Below, piece after piece: positions 1-6,353 of a stretch of 15,914 bases of DNA. The position numbers and the translations under genes are program-made. Below the pieces are notes generated by a model. It did no database searches and was not told the origin of the DNA. It was given only the letters and a program-made list of their open reading frames with translations. Positions within the stretch are counted from its first letter, which is position 1; each line of letters starts with the position of its first letter. The DNA is from Oscillospiraceae bacterium (GTDB lineage Bacteria > Bacillota > Clostridia > Oscillospirales > Ruminococcaceae), in contig DPBR01000092.1 of NCBI GenBank assembly GCA_003516865.1, positions 41,072 through 56,985 on the forward strand, given 5' to 3'.

Positions 1-1259
1 TCGCCGCTTTTCACGCCTCCCACAATATCCGGATAAATTTCTTCAAGCTCCGGGTCGCAAAGGTCGTGTTCAATGCACCAGCGCAGATACGCCGCTATGT
101 GATTGCAGCCGTTTATCGCGTCCAAAGGCAGCTTTTTCTCGATAATTTTGCTTGTGTGTTCAGCCGAAGAGTCGATAAGCCCCTGTTTGTAATACCCCTC
201 GCACACGTTTTCACGGTCGGTCTTTATTATATGCGACACTTCGTTCATCTTCTCCAGAAGCGCGTGAGTGTCGTGGTCGCGCTTAAACATCATCTCCTCG
301 CGGTAAAGCGGTATCACCTCGAAGAAATTCACCGTTTCTCCGCTCGGAAGCGTACAGCGGTCTGCGCCTTTCTCAACGTTTTCCGGATATATCAGAAGCG
401 AACCGCAAAGCTCCGTGTTTTCCGCAAATGTTTCCCTGTGGTCAACCGTGTGTCCCCAGCCAAGCCACGTTTCGCAATTTATCGGAAGCCTCGCAAGCCC
501 TTTCAGCAGCGATATCGGCCAGAACCATTCTTCCGCGTTTTCGCCGACTTTCCATTCTGCCGGCAGACATATCAGAAGTTCCGCTCTGCCGAGTTCTCCG
601 GCGTCAAGTTCTTCGGGAACGTCCATTATGTGCGCGCCCATTCCAACCGTTATCAGAGTATAGTAATTCTTCTCCTCCGTCGGCGGAACTATGTAAATAT
701 CGCAGTGTATATCGGGCGAAACAAGCTCGTGAAATACCGTCGGGAAATCACCGAAATACTCTTTTATATGCTCCTCAATCGCGTCGATTTCTTCCTCGGA
801 GTACATTTCGGGCGCGATTTCTTCCTCAACGCTGTCGCCGTAAATTTCGTCGAGAGCAAGCTCGATTTTCTCCATATACATATCCGCCGCCTCAAGAAAA
901 TCTTCGGGCGGATTCATATTCATCGACCTCGCAAACGATACCTGCGCGCGTTCCAAAATCCGCTTTTTCAGCTCGTCGTTATCCTCGCACTCCTCGTCCT
1001 CGGACGCTTTGTAAAGCGCAAGCCCCATTCGGAAATTCCACTTGTAGTCGTCGTCAAGACGCTCGCGCTGTCCCTCGAGGAGCGCAATCGCCTTTTTGTA
1101 TTCCTCAAGATTAAAGTATGCGGAGCAGAGCATATTCAGTATATCGTCGTCTATAAGGCTGTCGGGAAGCGCCGTTACCGTTTCCTCGATAAGCTCGTAT
1201 TCTTCGTTTTCCTGAAGCTCGCGCAGCTTCGCTTTAATCATTTCCTTGTTCATTTTCAT
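1..1259 (-). CDS. TPR-like plus suppressor-of-fused (SUFU) domain protein, C-terminus cut by window edge
   Basis: Uninterrupted reading frame of 419 codons, read right to left, open at the left edge. Residues about 20-110 are acidic, helical and TPR-like (IDDDILNMLCSAYFNLEEY, then YKWNFRMGLALYKA). Residues about 165-340 match what I know of the bacterial SUFU domain: HCDIYIVPPTEEKNYYTLIT, GRAELLICLPAEW, WFWPISLLKGLARLP, TWLGWGHTV, AENTELCGSLL and NFFEVIPLYREEM. A further region follows (about 345-419, with CNHIAAYLRWCIEHDL), whose role I do not know. The ATG at 1259 has a GGTGA six bases upstream; the ATG at 1253 is an alternative. The gene overlaps the end of the upstream flavoprotein-like gene by 26 bases, suggesting translational coupling. 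Bacterial SUFU proteins are often linked to toxin immunity or protein binding, but no function is shown here. Domain call fairly sure, biological role unknown. Confidence 0.82.
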   Translation of the reverse strand, partial: MKMNKEMIKAKLRELQENEEYELIEETVTALPDSLIDDDILNMLCSAYFNLEEYKKAIALLEGQRERLDDDYKWNFRMGLALYKASEDEECEDNDELKKRILERAQVSFARSMNMNPPEDFLEAADMYMEKIELALDEIYGDSVEEEIAPEMYSEEEIDAIEEHIKEYFGDFPTVFHELVSPDIHCDIYIVPPTEEKNYYTLITVGMGAHIMDVPEELDAGELGRAELLICLPAEWKVGENAEEWFWPISLLKGLARLPINCETWLGWGHTVDHRETFAENTELCGSLLIYPENVEKGADRCTLPSGETVNFFEVIPLYREEMMFKRDHDTHALLEKMNEVSHIIKTDRENVCEGYYKQGLIDSSAEHTSKIIEKKLPLDAINGCNHIAAYLRWCIEHDLCDPELEEIYPDIVGGVKSG

Positions 1260-1746
1260 TCGGTTCACCGATTGCTTTGGTTTGTTTTTTGCAGTAAATT
1301 TCGTCCGCCGTAAGCTTCAGCACGGCAAAGCTGTTCAGAACCTGCTCCGAGATGTTGCATTCGCCGCCGTTTTCGCTGTATTTCTTCAGAATGTGACTAA
1401 AGCCCGTTATCTTGTCTATTCCCGTGATAAACTCGATTGTTCCCGTTACGCTTACATATTCATAATCCGCCTCAAATAAGCTCGGATTTTCTTCTCCCCG
1501 CACAACCCCGCTCAGCCTGTCAATTTCAAACGCAGCCTTGTTATTCTTCTTTATTATGTCGATAAGCTCGCTTTTCTCCCCGCAGCGGAAGTAAAACTCA
1601 GGGTTTCCTCCCGACAGGCAATATCCGAAAAGCAGCGGCGCTATATATGGCCTGTCGCCGTCAATCAGCGCAAGTCTGCACATCTTCGCTTCGCGCAATA
1701 CGGCGTCTATCTCGTTTATATCCGTAATCTCTCTTAGTATCATCAT
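1234..1746 (-). CDS. Pyridoxamine 5'-phosphate oxidase-like (NimA-like) flavin-binding family protein
   Basis: 170-residue protein of the FMN-binding split-barrel type. The opening MMILREITD...IDAVLREAKMCRLALID, followed by PYIAPLLFGY, a segment FYFRCGEKSELIDIIKKNN, KAAFEID, and VSVTGTIEFITG, is the pattern of the short PNPOx-like/NimA family. Members bind FMN or related flavins and many have no assigned substrate; some confer nitroimidazole resistance. The start at 1746 is chosen because a strong GGAGGGG lies about nine bases upstream. A longer frame beginning at 1803 would start inside the rpsT terminator hairpin and lacks family similarity in its first 19 residues. Its stop codon lies 26 bases inside the downstream SUFU-domain gene. 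No promoter of its own is evident in the 100 bases to rpsT. Family assignment fairly sure; substrate unknown. Confidence 0.8.
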   Translation of the reverse strand: MMILREITDINEIDAVLREAKMCRLALIDGDRPYIAPLLFGYCLSGGNPEFYFRCGEKSELIDIIKKNNKAAFEIDRLSGVVRGEENPSLFEADYEYVSVTGTIEFITGIDKITGFSHILKKYSENGGECNISEQVLNSFAVLKLTADEIYCKKQTKAIGEPNENEQGND

Positions 1747-1787
1747 TTTAATTACCCCCTCCTCGCTTACGCTCCGGTTGTCCGTTG

Positions 1788-1822
1788 AAAAAAGCGCCCG
1801 CACCTCAAATAAGCTGCGGGCG
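1788..1822 (-). terminator. Rho-independent terminator of rpsT
   Basis: On the minus strand the sequence CCGCCCGCA is followed by a 12-base loop, then TGCGGGCGC and a run of six T. The stem is at least seven perfect G+C-rich pairs directly followed by the T-run, the standard intrinsic terminator. It lies 25 bases after the rpsT stop codon and separates rpsT from the flavoprotein-like gene. Read on the plus strand the hairpin has no T-run after it. Confidence 0.88.
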
Positions 1823-1846
1823 GTTTATAACGTGAAACAAGCTCTC

Positions 1847-2086
1847 TTATGCGTTCGCTTTCTTAGCAAGCTGAGATTTGATGCGAGCAGCCTTGTTCTT
1901 GTGAATAAGACCCTTGCCGGCAGCCTTGTCTACGCTTACTACCGCAGCCTTTACCGTCGCTGCGTCTGCTCCGTCCTCGCGAGCCTTTTTAATAGAAGTT
2001 CTCAGAGCGGACTTTGCGCTCTTGTTCGCTTCGTATCTCGCCTCAGATGTGATTACTCTTTTCTTTGCGGATTTAATATTCGGCAT
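1847..2086 (-). CDS. rpsT: 30S ribosomal protein S20
   Basis: 79-residue, very basic, helical protein beginning MPNIKSAKKRVITSEARYEANKS and ending in SQLAKKANA, typical of S20 in sequence and length (usually 80-90). S20 binds 16S rRNA early in small-subunit assembly. The start at 2086 is fixed by the family N-terminus and by GGAGGTG seven bases upstream; the frame continues upstream only by chance. It has its own promoter at 2230-2258, an untranslated leader of roughly 137 bases and an intrinsic terminator, so it is probably a single-gene transcription unit. Its position next to, and divergent from, gpr is a known arrangement in spore-forming Firmicutes. Very sure. Confidence 0.97.
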   Translation of the reverse strand: MPNIKSAKKRVITSEARYEANKSAKSALRTSIKKAREDGADAATVKAAVVSVDKAAGKGLIHKNKAARIKSQLAKKANA

Positions 2087-2165
2087 TTTTTTCACCTCCG
2101 TATGCTTTTTTGATTTATTGACTGAATTTTGCAAGAATTTTCGGGAAAAATTATTTATATTCACC

Positions 2166-2208
2166 AAAAATCCCCCGCCAAATTTCTATTTTTGACTTTA
2201 TCGGCAGG
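2166..2208 (-). promoter_or_regulatory. Hairpin in the rpsT leader, possible attenuator
   Basis: In the untranslated leader of rpsT (minus strand), CCTGCC pairs with GGCGGG across a 23-base loop (six pairs, one G-U). The 3' arm is followed by GGA and then five U. This resembles a weak terminator placed between promoter and gene. S20 autoregulation is known in E. coli by a translational route; a transcriptional version here is only a suggestion. Confidence 0.35.
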
Positions 2209-2229
2209 TTTTTTCTCACAGTACTAGAT

Positions 2230-2258
2230 ATTATAACACATTTTTAGCAAAATTTCAA
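2230..2258 (-). promoter_or_regulatory. Vegetative (sigma-A type) promoter for rpsT
   Basis: Read on the minus strand: TTGAAA (2258-2253), exactly 17 bases, then a perfect TATAAT (2235-2230). Transcription would start near 2223 and give a leader of about 137 bases before the S20 start codon. The -35 box lies 41 bases upstream of the divergent gpr start codon. Confidence 0.8.
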
Positions 2259-2298
2259 GGGGGTAAACGAAAAAACTTCAGTTAAGCGAGGGAATGCA

Positions 2299-3024
2299 AT
2301 GGACAGAACGGGTCTTGCGATGGAAGCGGCGCGGATTTTTACGGAAAAAGACGGCGTTTCGGCGGTTTCGCGCACAATCGGCGGCGTTAAAATCACGGAC
2401 GTCAAAATTTGCGCGGGCGCTGCGCGTGAAATCGGGAAAAATGCGGGAAGATACATCACGCTTGAGGGCGAACCGCACGACGACGGTATAACCGCGCTTT
2501 TGCGGCGGGCTGCCGCGCAGTTTCTCCCCGAACGCGGCCGCGTTTTTATCGCGGGGCTTGGCAATCCCGATATTGCTCCCGACAGCCTCGGCGCGCTTTC
2601 CGTCCGCGGTCTGACAAAACTCCGCACAAAGCGCTTTCTCCTCTCGGCGATTGAAACCGACGTCGCCGCAAAAACGGGGCTGGATACCGCGAGGCTTGTC
2701 CGCGCCGCCGCAAGCGAGCTTCCCGCGGACTGTCTTATCGTCGTTGACGCGCTTTCCTGCGGCAATCCGCGCTATATCGGCAAAACCTTGCAGATTACGG
2801 ACGCGGGCATTATCCCCGGCTCCGGCGCGGGTCGGCGCAAGCGTGAACTTTCCCGCAAAACCCTCGGTATCCCCGTTGCGGCAATCGGCGTTCCCCTCGT
2901 AACCGCGCTTTCCTCCGTCACCGACAATCCCGACGACAGCCGATTTTTCGTCACGACAAACGATATCGACGTTATCGTAAGGCAATGGGCGGAGGTTATT
3001 TCGGGCGCTCTGGAGGAGCTTTAA
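2299..3024 (+). CDS. gpr: Germination protease GPR, degrades small acid-soluble spore proteins
   Basis: 241-residue protein of the GPR family (A25 type). At the start of germination this enzyme cleaves the small acid-soluble proteins coating spore DNA. Family landmarks: RTGLAMEA at the N-terminus, GRYITLEG (50-57), FIAGLGNPDIAPDSLGA (83-99), CLIVVDALS (145-153), ITDAGIIPGSGAG (166-178), TLGIPVAAIGVP (188-199) and the C-terminal VTTNDIDVIVRQW. The two aspartates known to be essential in Bacillus GPR correspond to D95 and D150. The protein is much shorter than Bacillus GPR (about 370), lacking an internal insertion and nearly all of the propeptide. The start is an ATG after GCGAGGGA; the frame is open upstream to 2248 but holds no other start codon. 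A forespore (sigma-G) promoter is expected, but I could not identify a convincing one. No clear terminator follows. Indicates a spore-forming lineage. Confidence 0.93.
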   Translation: MDRTGLAMEAARIFTEKDGVSAVSRTIGGVKITDVKICAGAAREIGKNAGRYITLEGEPHDDGITALLRRAAAQFLPERGRVFIAGLGNPDIAPDSLGALSVRGLTKLRTKRFLLSAIETDVAAKTGLDTARLVRAAASELPADCLIVVDALSCGNPRYIGKTLQITDAGIIPGSGAGRRKRELSRKTLGIPVAAIGVPLVTALSSVTDNPDDSRFFVTTNDIDVIVRQWAEVISGALEEL

Positions 3025-3160
3025 CAATCGTTATATTATAATGGTATATTTAGGGGGATTTTGCCGTATTTTTGCCTGATTTGTGCAAAGTGCATAGAAA
3101 ATGTGGGATTATTGCGCGAAAATTCTATATGCAAAAATGCGGATATTTTTCATAATACGC
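3025..3160 (+). other. gpr-to-S10-operon spacer, no gene seen
   Basis: A+T-rich non-coding stretch between gpr and the S10 promoter. It holds TATAAT at 3037-3042 without a matching -35 box and an imperfect inverted repeat (TGCATAGAA near 3091 against TTCTATATGCA near 3123). No intrinsic terminator with a T-run is visible, so gpr transcripts may run into the S10 leader. Confidence 0.6.
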
Positions 3161-3189
3161 TTGAAAAATAAGGCTCAATGTGGTAAAAT
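3161..3189 (+). promoter_or_regulatory. Vegetative promoter of the S10-spc ribosomal protein operon
   Basis: TTGAAA (3161-3166), exactly 17 bases, then TAAAAT (3184-3189). Transcription should begin near 3196, about 275 bases before the S10 start codon. This is the best promoter match between gpr and map on the plus strand, and no other convincing one was seen in the cluster. Confidence 0.8.
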
Positions 3190-3195
3190 ATCTTT

Positions 3196-3470
3196 TGGCG
3201 ACTGCTATGGGCAGTTTTGAAACAAGGCGATGAAGTCGGAGATTGCACGCTCGGCGTGGTAACTTCGACGGAGCAATGTCCGACAAGATTCGGGCGGCAG
3301 AATTTGAAGCGCTTCGTGTTTCGTGCGCGGTCGGTTAAAGTGTCCGGATTTTTCGGATAACTAACAGGCTTGTGCGGTTAACGATGAAACACACGGAGCA
3401 GTGGATTTTTCATAATAAGCCTTCGCCGATTATTCACAAGCGTTTTACAAAAACGGGAAAGGTTAAGATT
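3196..3470 (+). promoter_or_regulatory. Structured 5' leader of the S10 operon mRNA
   Basis: Untranslated leader between the promoter and rpsJ. The first hairpin is ACTGC/GCAGT (3201-3205 with 3211-3215, loop TATGG). The second is a 12-base arm pair (3235-3246 with 3273-3284; GTCGGA and ATTGC matched to GCAAT and TCCGAC, one internal G-G mismatch) that encloses a small ACGC/GCGT hairpin (3247-3257). Further down are TCCG/CGGA at 3343-3357 flanked by GTTA/TAAC. In E. coli the S10 leader is the target of L4 autoregulation; this leader looks different and its ligand is unknown. The last 99 bases are open in the rpsJ frame from a GTG at 3372, without a Shine-Dalgarno sequence or family similarity, so I treat them as untranslated. 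Confidence 0.65.
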
Positions 3471-3782
3471 ATGGCATCAAGCGAAAAAGTAAGAATCAGA
3501 ATTAAGGGTTACGAGCACGGCATCGTGGACGCTGCCGCTGCTAAGATTGTCGACGCTGCAAAGCGCAGCGGCGCGAGAGTTGCGGGTCCTATTCCGCTTC
3601 CCACGGACAAGCAGGTTGTAACTATCCTGAGAGCCGTTCATAAGTATAAGGATTCCCGCGAGCAGTTCGAGCTCAGAACTCACAAGCGCCTTATCGATGT
3701 AATCCGTCCCTCTCAGAAGACGATTGAGGCTCTCCAGTCGCTGGAGCTGCCCGCAGGCGTCGAGATTTCAATGGATATTTAA
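3471..3782 (+). CDS. rpsJ: 30S ribosomal protein S10
   Basis: 103 residues, the usual length. It contains VRIRIKGYEHGIVDAAAAKI, the PIPLPTDKQVVTILRAVHKYKDSREQFELRTHKRLIDV core and the ending LPAGVEISMDI, all diagnostic of S10. S10 sits in the head of the small subunit; it also pairs with NusB in transcription antitermination complexes. The start is the ATG at 3471: GGGAAAGG lies eight bases upstream and MASSEKVRIRIKGY matches the family N-terminus. It is the first gene of the cluster. A 143-base structured spacer separates it from rplC. Very sure. Confidence 0.97.
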   Translation: MASSEKVRIRIKGYEHGIVDAAAAKIVDAAKRSGARVAGPIPLPTDKQVVTILRAVHKYKDSREQFELRTHKRLIDVIRPSQKTIEALQSLELPAGVEISMDI

Positions 3783-3925
3783 AGTTAGAAGCTTTCGCTT
3801 TTGACTTTGAGTTATGTTGAGGAATTTACCCAACGATTCTTCAACCACTAACCGAACGCCGATTCGCGGCGCGAGGTCATGTTGAGAGCAATCTCAACCA
3901 ATAACCAAGTAAGGAGGAACAGCTG
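3783..3925 (+). other. rpsJ-rplC spacer with three hairpins and a repeated motif
   Basis: Three potential stem-loops: GTTG...CAAC (3815-3833), CGCCG/CGGCG with loop ATTCG (3857-3871), and a perfect GTTGAG/CTCAAC with a six-base loop (3881-3898). The first and third begin with ATGTTGAG and are followed by near-identical 12-mers, CAACCACTAACC (3842) and CAACCAATAACC (3895). None has a T-run, so they are not intrinsic terminators. The rplC Shine-Dalgarno (AAGGAGGA, 3911-3918) lies just after the third hairpin. Confidence 0.55.
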
Positions 3926-4558
3926 ATGAAAAAGGCAATCATCGGCAAGAAGGTCGGCATGACGCAGGTCTTCGACGAGGCAGGAAAGGTTGTACCCGTT
4001 ACCGTTATCGAGGCGGGTCCCTGCGTAGTAGTACAGAAGAAAACAACCGAAAACGACGGCTATGACGCCGTTCAGCTCGGCTTTGGCGACGTTTCCGCAA
4101 AGCACGTCAACAAGCCTGAGCAGGGTCACTTCAAGAAAAACGACGTGGCTTTCAAGAAAACCCTTAAGGAGTTCCGCCTTGACGATACTTCCGCTCTCAA
4201 TACGGGCGACATCGTAAAGGCTGACGTTTTTGCCGAGGGCGACGTTATCGACGTTGTCGGCACAAGCAAGGGTAAGGGTTTCACAGGCGCTATCAAGCGT
4301 CACAACCAGCACAGACTCAAGGAAACGCACGGTTCCGGTCCTGTTGCAAGACAGGCAGGCTCCATGGGCGCTTGCTCATCGCCTTCGAGAATTTTCAAGG
4401 GCAAGGGTATGGCAGGTCATATGGGCGCGGAGAGAGTTACCGTTCAGAACCTTGTTGTCGTTAAGGTTGACGTTGAGAACAATCTCATCGCAGTCAAGGG
4501 CGCAGTTCCCGGTCCTAAGGGCGGAGTTGTTACCATCTGCGACGCGGTTAAGGCTTAA
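3926..4558 (+). CDS. rplC: 50S ribosomal protein L3
   Basis: 210 residues, normal for L3. N-terminal MKKAIIGKKVGMTQVFDEAG, central GTSKGKGFTGAIKRHN, then HGSGPVARQAGSMGACSSPSRIFKGKGMAGHMGAERVTVQNL, the signature segment that reaches toward the peptidyl transferase centre. L3 is one of the first proteins to bind 23S rRNA. AAGGAGGA seven bases before the ATG supports the start. The preceding 143-base spacer is structured; rplD follows after 21 bases with its own Shine-Dalgarno sequence. No anomaly seen. Very sure. Confidence 0.97.
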   Translation: MKKAIIGKKVGMTQVFDEAGKVVPVTVIEAGPCVVVQKKTTENDGYDAVQLGFGDVSAKHVNKPEQGHFKKNDVAFKKTLKEFRLDDTSALNTGDIVKADVFAEGDVIDVVGTSKGKGFTGAIKRHNQHRLKETHGSGPVARQAGSMGACSSPSRIFKGKGMAGHMGAERVTVQNLVVVKVDVENNLIAVKGAVPGPKGGVVTICDAVKA

Positions 4559-4579
4559 AAGTAAGGAGGACGATACGAT

Positions 4580-5203
4580 ATGTCAAAGATTAACGTAGTT
4601 GATATGGCGGGTAAAGTCGTTTCCGAGCTGGAGCTTAACGACGCGGTTTTCGGCATCACGCCGAATGAAACCGCTATGCATACCGCGGTTGTGAATTATC
4701 TCGCAAATCAGCGTCAGGGCACTCAGTCCACTCTTACCAGAACAGAGGTAAGCGGCGGCGGAAAGAAGCCCTATCGTCAGAAGGGCACGGGTAACGCCCG
4801 TCAGGGTTCGACAAGAGCTCCCCAGTGGAGACACGGCGGTATCGCGCTCGGCCCGAAGCCCCGTTCATACAGATTTGTTATGAACAAGAAGGTAAAGAGA
4901 CTGGCTATTCTGTCCGCTCTTTCCTCTAAGGTCATCGGCAACGAAATGATTGTCGTTGACGCAATCAAAACGGACGAGTACAAGACCAAGACTATGGTCA
5001 ATATGCTTAACGCGGTCGGCGCTCAGGGCAAGACCCTCATCGTTCTCGACTCCGCTGACAGCAAGGTTATCAAGTCCGCTTCCAACATTGAAAAGGTTAA
5101 GACGGCGCAGGTTAACTCCCTCAACGTTTACGATATCCTGAACTGCGATAAGTTCGTTATCGTAAAGGGCGCTGTTGAAAAGCTTGAGGAGGTGTACGCA
5201 TAA
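4580..5203 (+). CDS. rplD: 50S ribosomal protein L4
   Basis: 207 residues. The L4 signature is clear at about 48-95: TRTEVSGGGKKPYRQKGTGN, ARQGSTRAPQWRHGGIALG and PKPRSY, which forms the extended loop lining the peptide exit tunnel. The C-terminal globular part ends VYDILNCDKFVIVKGAVEKLEEVYA. In E. coli L4 also represses its own operon through the S10 leader; whether it does so here is not known. AAGGAGGA precedes the ATG by nine bases. Its stop overlaps the rplW start (TAATG), so the two are probably translationally coupled. Very sure. Confidence 0.97.
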   Translation: MSKINVVDMAGKVVSELELNDAVFGITPNETAMHTAVVNYLANQRQGTQSTLTRTEVSGGGKKPYRQKGTGNARQGSTRAPQWRHGGIALGPKPRSYRFVMNKKVKRLAILSALSSKVIGNEMIVVDAIKTDEYKTKTMVNMLNAVGAQGKTLIVLDSADSKVIKSASNIEKVKTAQVNSLNVYDILNCDKFVIVKGAVEKLEEVYA

Positions 5204-5502
5204 TGGAAAAGGTTGCACAGGATATCATCATTAAGCCCATTATCACCGAACACAGCACCGAATGCCTTCAGAACGGCAAGTACACCTTCAAGGTGGCTAA
5301 AAACGCTAACAAAATCGAAATCGCCAAGGCTGTCGAGGCTCTTTTCAAGGGCGTTAAGGTCGCTAAGGTCAACACGATAAGCGTTCGCGGCAGAAAGAAG
5401 ACTATGGGCAGACACGAGGGTTATACCTCCGATTGGAAAAAGGCAATCGTTACGATTACCAAGGATTCCAAGACCATTGAGTTCTTCGACGGAATGATTT
5501 GA
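5203..5502 (+). CDS. rplW: 50S ribosomal protein L23
   Basis: 99 residues, usual length. DIIIKPIITEHSTE, KYTFKVAKNANKIEIAKAVEAL, VKVAKVNTISVRGRKKTMGR and WKKAIVTI are typical of L23, which lies at the tunnel exit and docks trigger factor and SRP. The ATG overlaps the rplD stop by one base; its Shine-Dalgarno GAGGAGGTG is inside the end of rplD. rplB follows after 17 bases. Very sure. Confidence 0.97.
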   Translation: MEKVAQDIIIKPIITEHSTECLQNGKYTFKVAKNANKIEIAKAVEALFKGVKVAKVNTISVRGRKKTMGRHEGYTSDWKKAIVTITKDSKTIEFFDGMI

Positions 5503-5519
5503 GTAAGGAGTGAAACGAA

Positions 5520-6353
5520 ATGGCTATCAAAGTTTACAAGCCTGTCAACAACAGCCGCAGAGGTATGACTGTTACCGATTACAGCGGACTGTCCAAGGTT
5601 GCTCCCGAAAAAAGTCTTCTGGAGCCCGTTAAAAAGACCGCAGGCAGAAACAGCTACGGCAGAATAACCGTTCGTCACATCGGCGGCGGCAACAGAAAAA
5701 AATACCGCGTTATCGACTTCAAGAGAGATAAGCGCGGAATGAACGCGACGGTTCTTACCCTTGAGTACGACCCCAACCGTTCCGCTTTCATCGCTCTCGT
5801 TCAGTACGAGGACAATGAAAAGAGATATATTCTCGCTCCCGACGGACTTAAAGTCGGCGATAACGTAAGAGCAGGCGCAGACGCGGATATCAAGCCCGGA
5901 AACGCGCTTCCGCTCGAGGCTATCCCCGTTGGTACCGTTATCCACAACATCGAGCTTCACCCCGGCAAGGGCGGTCAGATGGTTCGCTCTGCGGGCAATA
6001 TGGCTCAGCTTATGGCTAAGGAGAACGGCTACGCTCTTCTCAGACTCCCCAGCGGCGAGCTGAGAAACGTTCAGGCTTCCTGCTATGCATCTATCGGTAC
6101 GGTTTCCAACCTCGACCACGAGAACGTAAACCGCGGTAAGGCAGGTAAGACCCGTCACCTCGGTATCAGACCCACAGTCCGTGGTTCTGTTATGAACCCG
6201 AACGACCACCCGCACGGCGGTGGTGAGGGTAAGTCCCCTGTTGGACGTCCCGGACCTGTTACTCCGTGGGGCAAGCCCGCTCTCGGTTACAAGACTCGTT
6301 CGCTTAAGAAGGCGTCCGATAAGTTCATCGTAAGAAGAAGAAACGGTAAATAA
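5520..6353 (+). CDS. rplB: 50S ribosomal protein L2
   Basis: 277 residues, usual length. It starts MAIKVYKPVNNSRRGMTVTD and contains GRITVRHIGGGNRKKYR, the KOW-like barrel around 80-200 and the highly conserved GSVMNPNDHPHGGGEGK (222-238). H230 corresponds to the conserved histidine (229 in E. coli) needed for full peptidyl transferase activity. It ends TRSLKKASDKFIVRRRNGK. L2 is a primary 23S rRNA binder important for subunit association. AAGGAGTG precedes the ATG. It is followed by an unusually long, strongly structured spacer of 149 bases before rpsS. Very sure. Confidence 0.98.
   Translation: MAIKVYKPVNNSRRGMTVTDYSGLSKVAPEKSLLEPVKKTAGRNSYGRITVRHIGGGNRKKYRVIDFKRDKRGMNATVLTLEYDPNRSAFIALVQYEDNEKRYILAPDGLKVGDNVRAGADADIKPGNALPLEAIPVGTVIHNIELHPGKGGQMVRSAGNMAQLMAKENGYALLRLPSGELRNVQASCYASIGTVSNLDHENVNRGKAGKTRHLGIRPTVRGSVMNPNDHPHGGGEGKSPVGRPGPVTPWGKPALGYKTRSLKKASDKFIVRRRNGK

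Noticed and set aside
66..1313. Plus-strand open frame of 415 codons
   Set aside because: It is antisense to the SUFU-domain gene, has an improbable Arg/Phe/Val-rich composition, no ribosome binding site and no family resemblance. The minus-strand frame shows a recognisable domain.
1747..1803. Nineteen-codon upstream extension of the NimA-like gene
   Set aside because: It begins within the rpsT terminator hairpin and lacks family similarity, while the ATG at 1746 has a strong Shine-Dalgarno.
2244..3027. Minus-strand open frames over gpr
   Set aside because: G+C-rich third positions of gpr create long antisense frames; no plausible protein and no binding sites.
3031..3042. Promoter with TATAAT right after gpr
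   Set aside because: No -35 element at a suitable distance on either strand.
3372..3470. In-frame N-terminal extension of S10, or a leader peptide
   Set aside because: S10 has a fixed short N-terminus. The extension has no Shine-Dalgarno and no known similarity; its openness is probably chance.
5421..6215. Long minus-strand frame of 264 codons opposite rplB
   Set aside because: It is the mirror of L2 codon usage (Val/Ser/Asn-rich), with no start context; rplB is certain.
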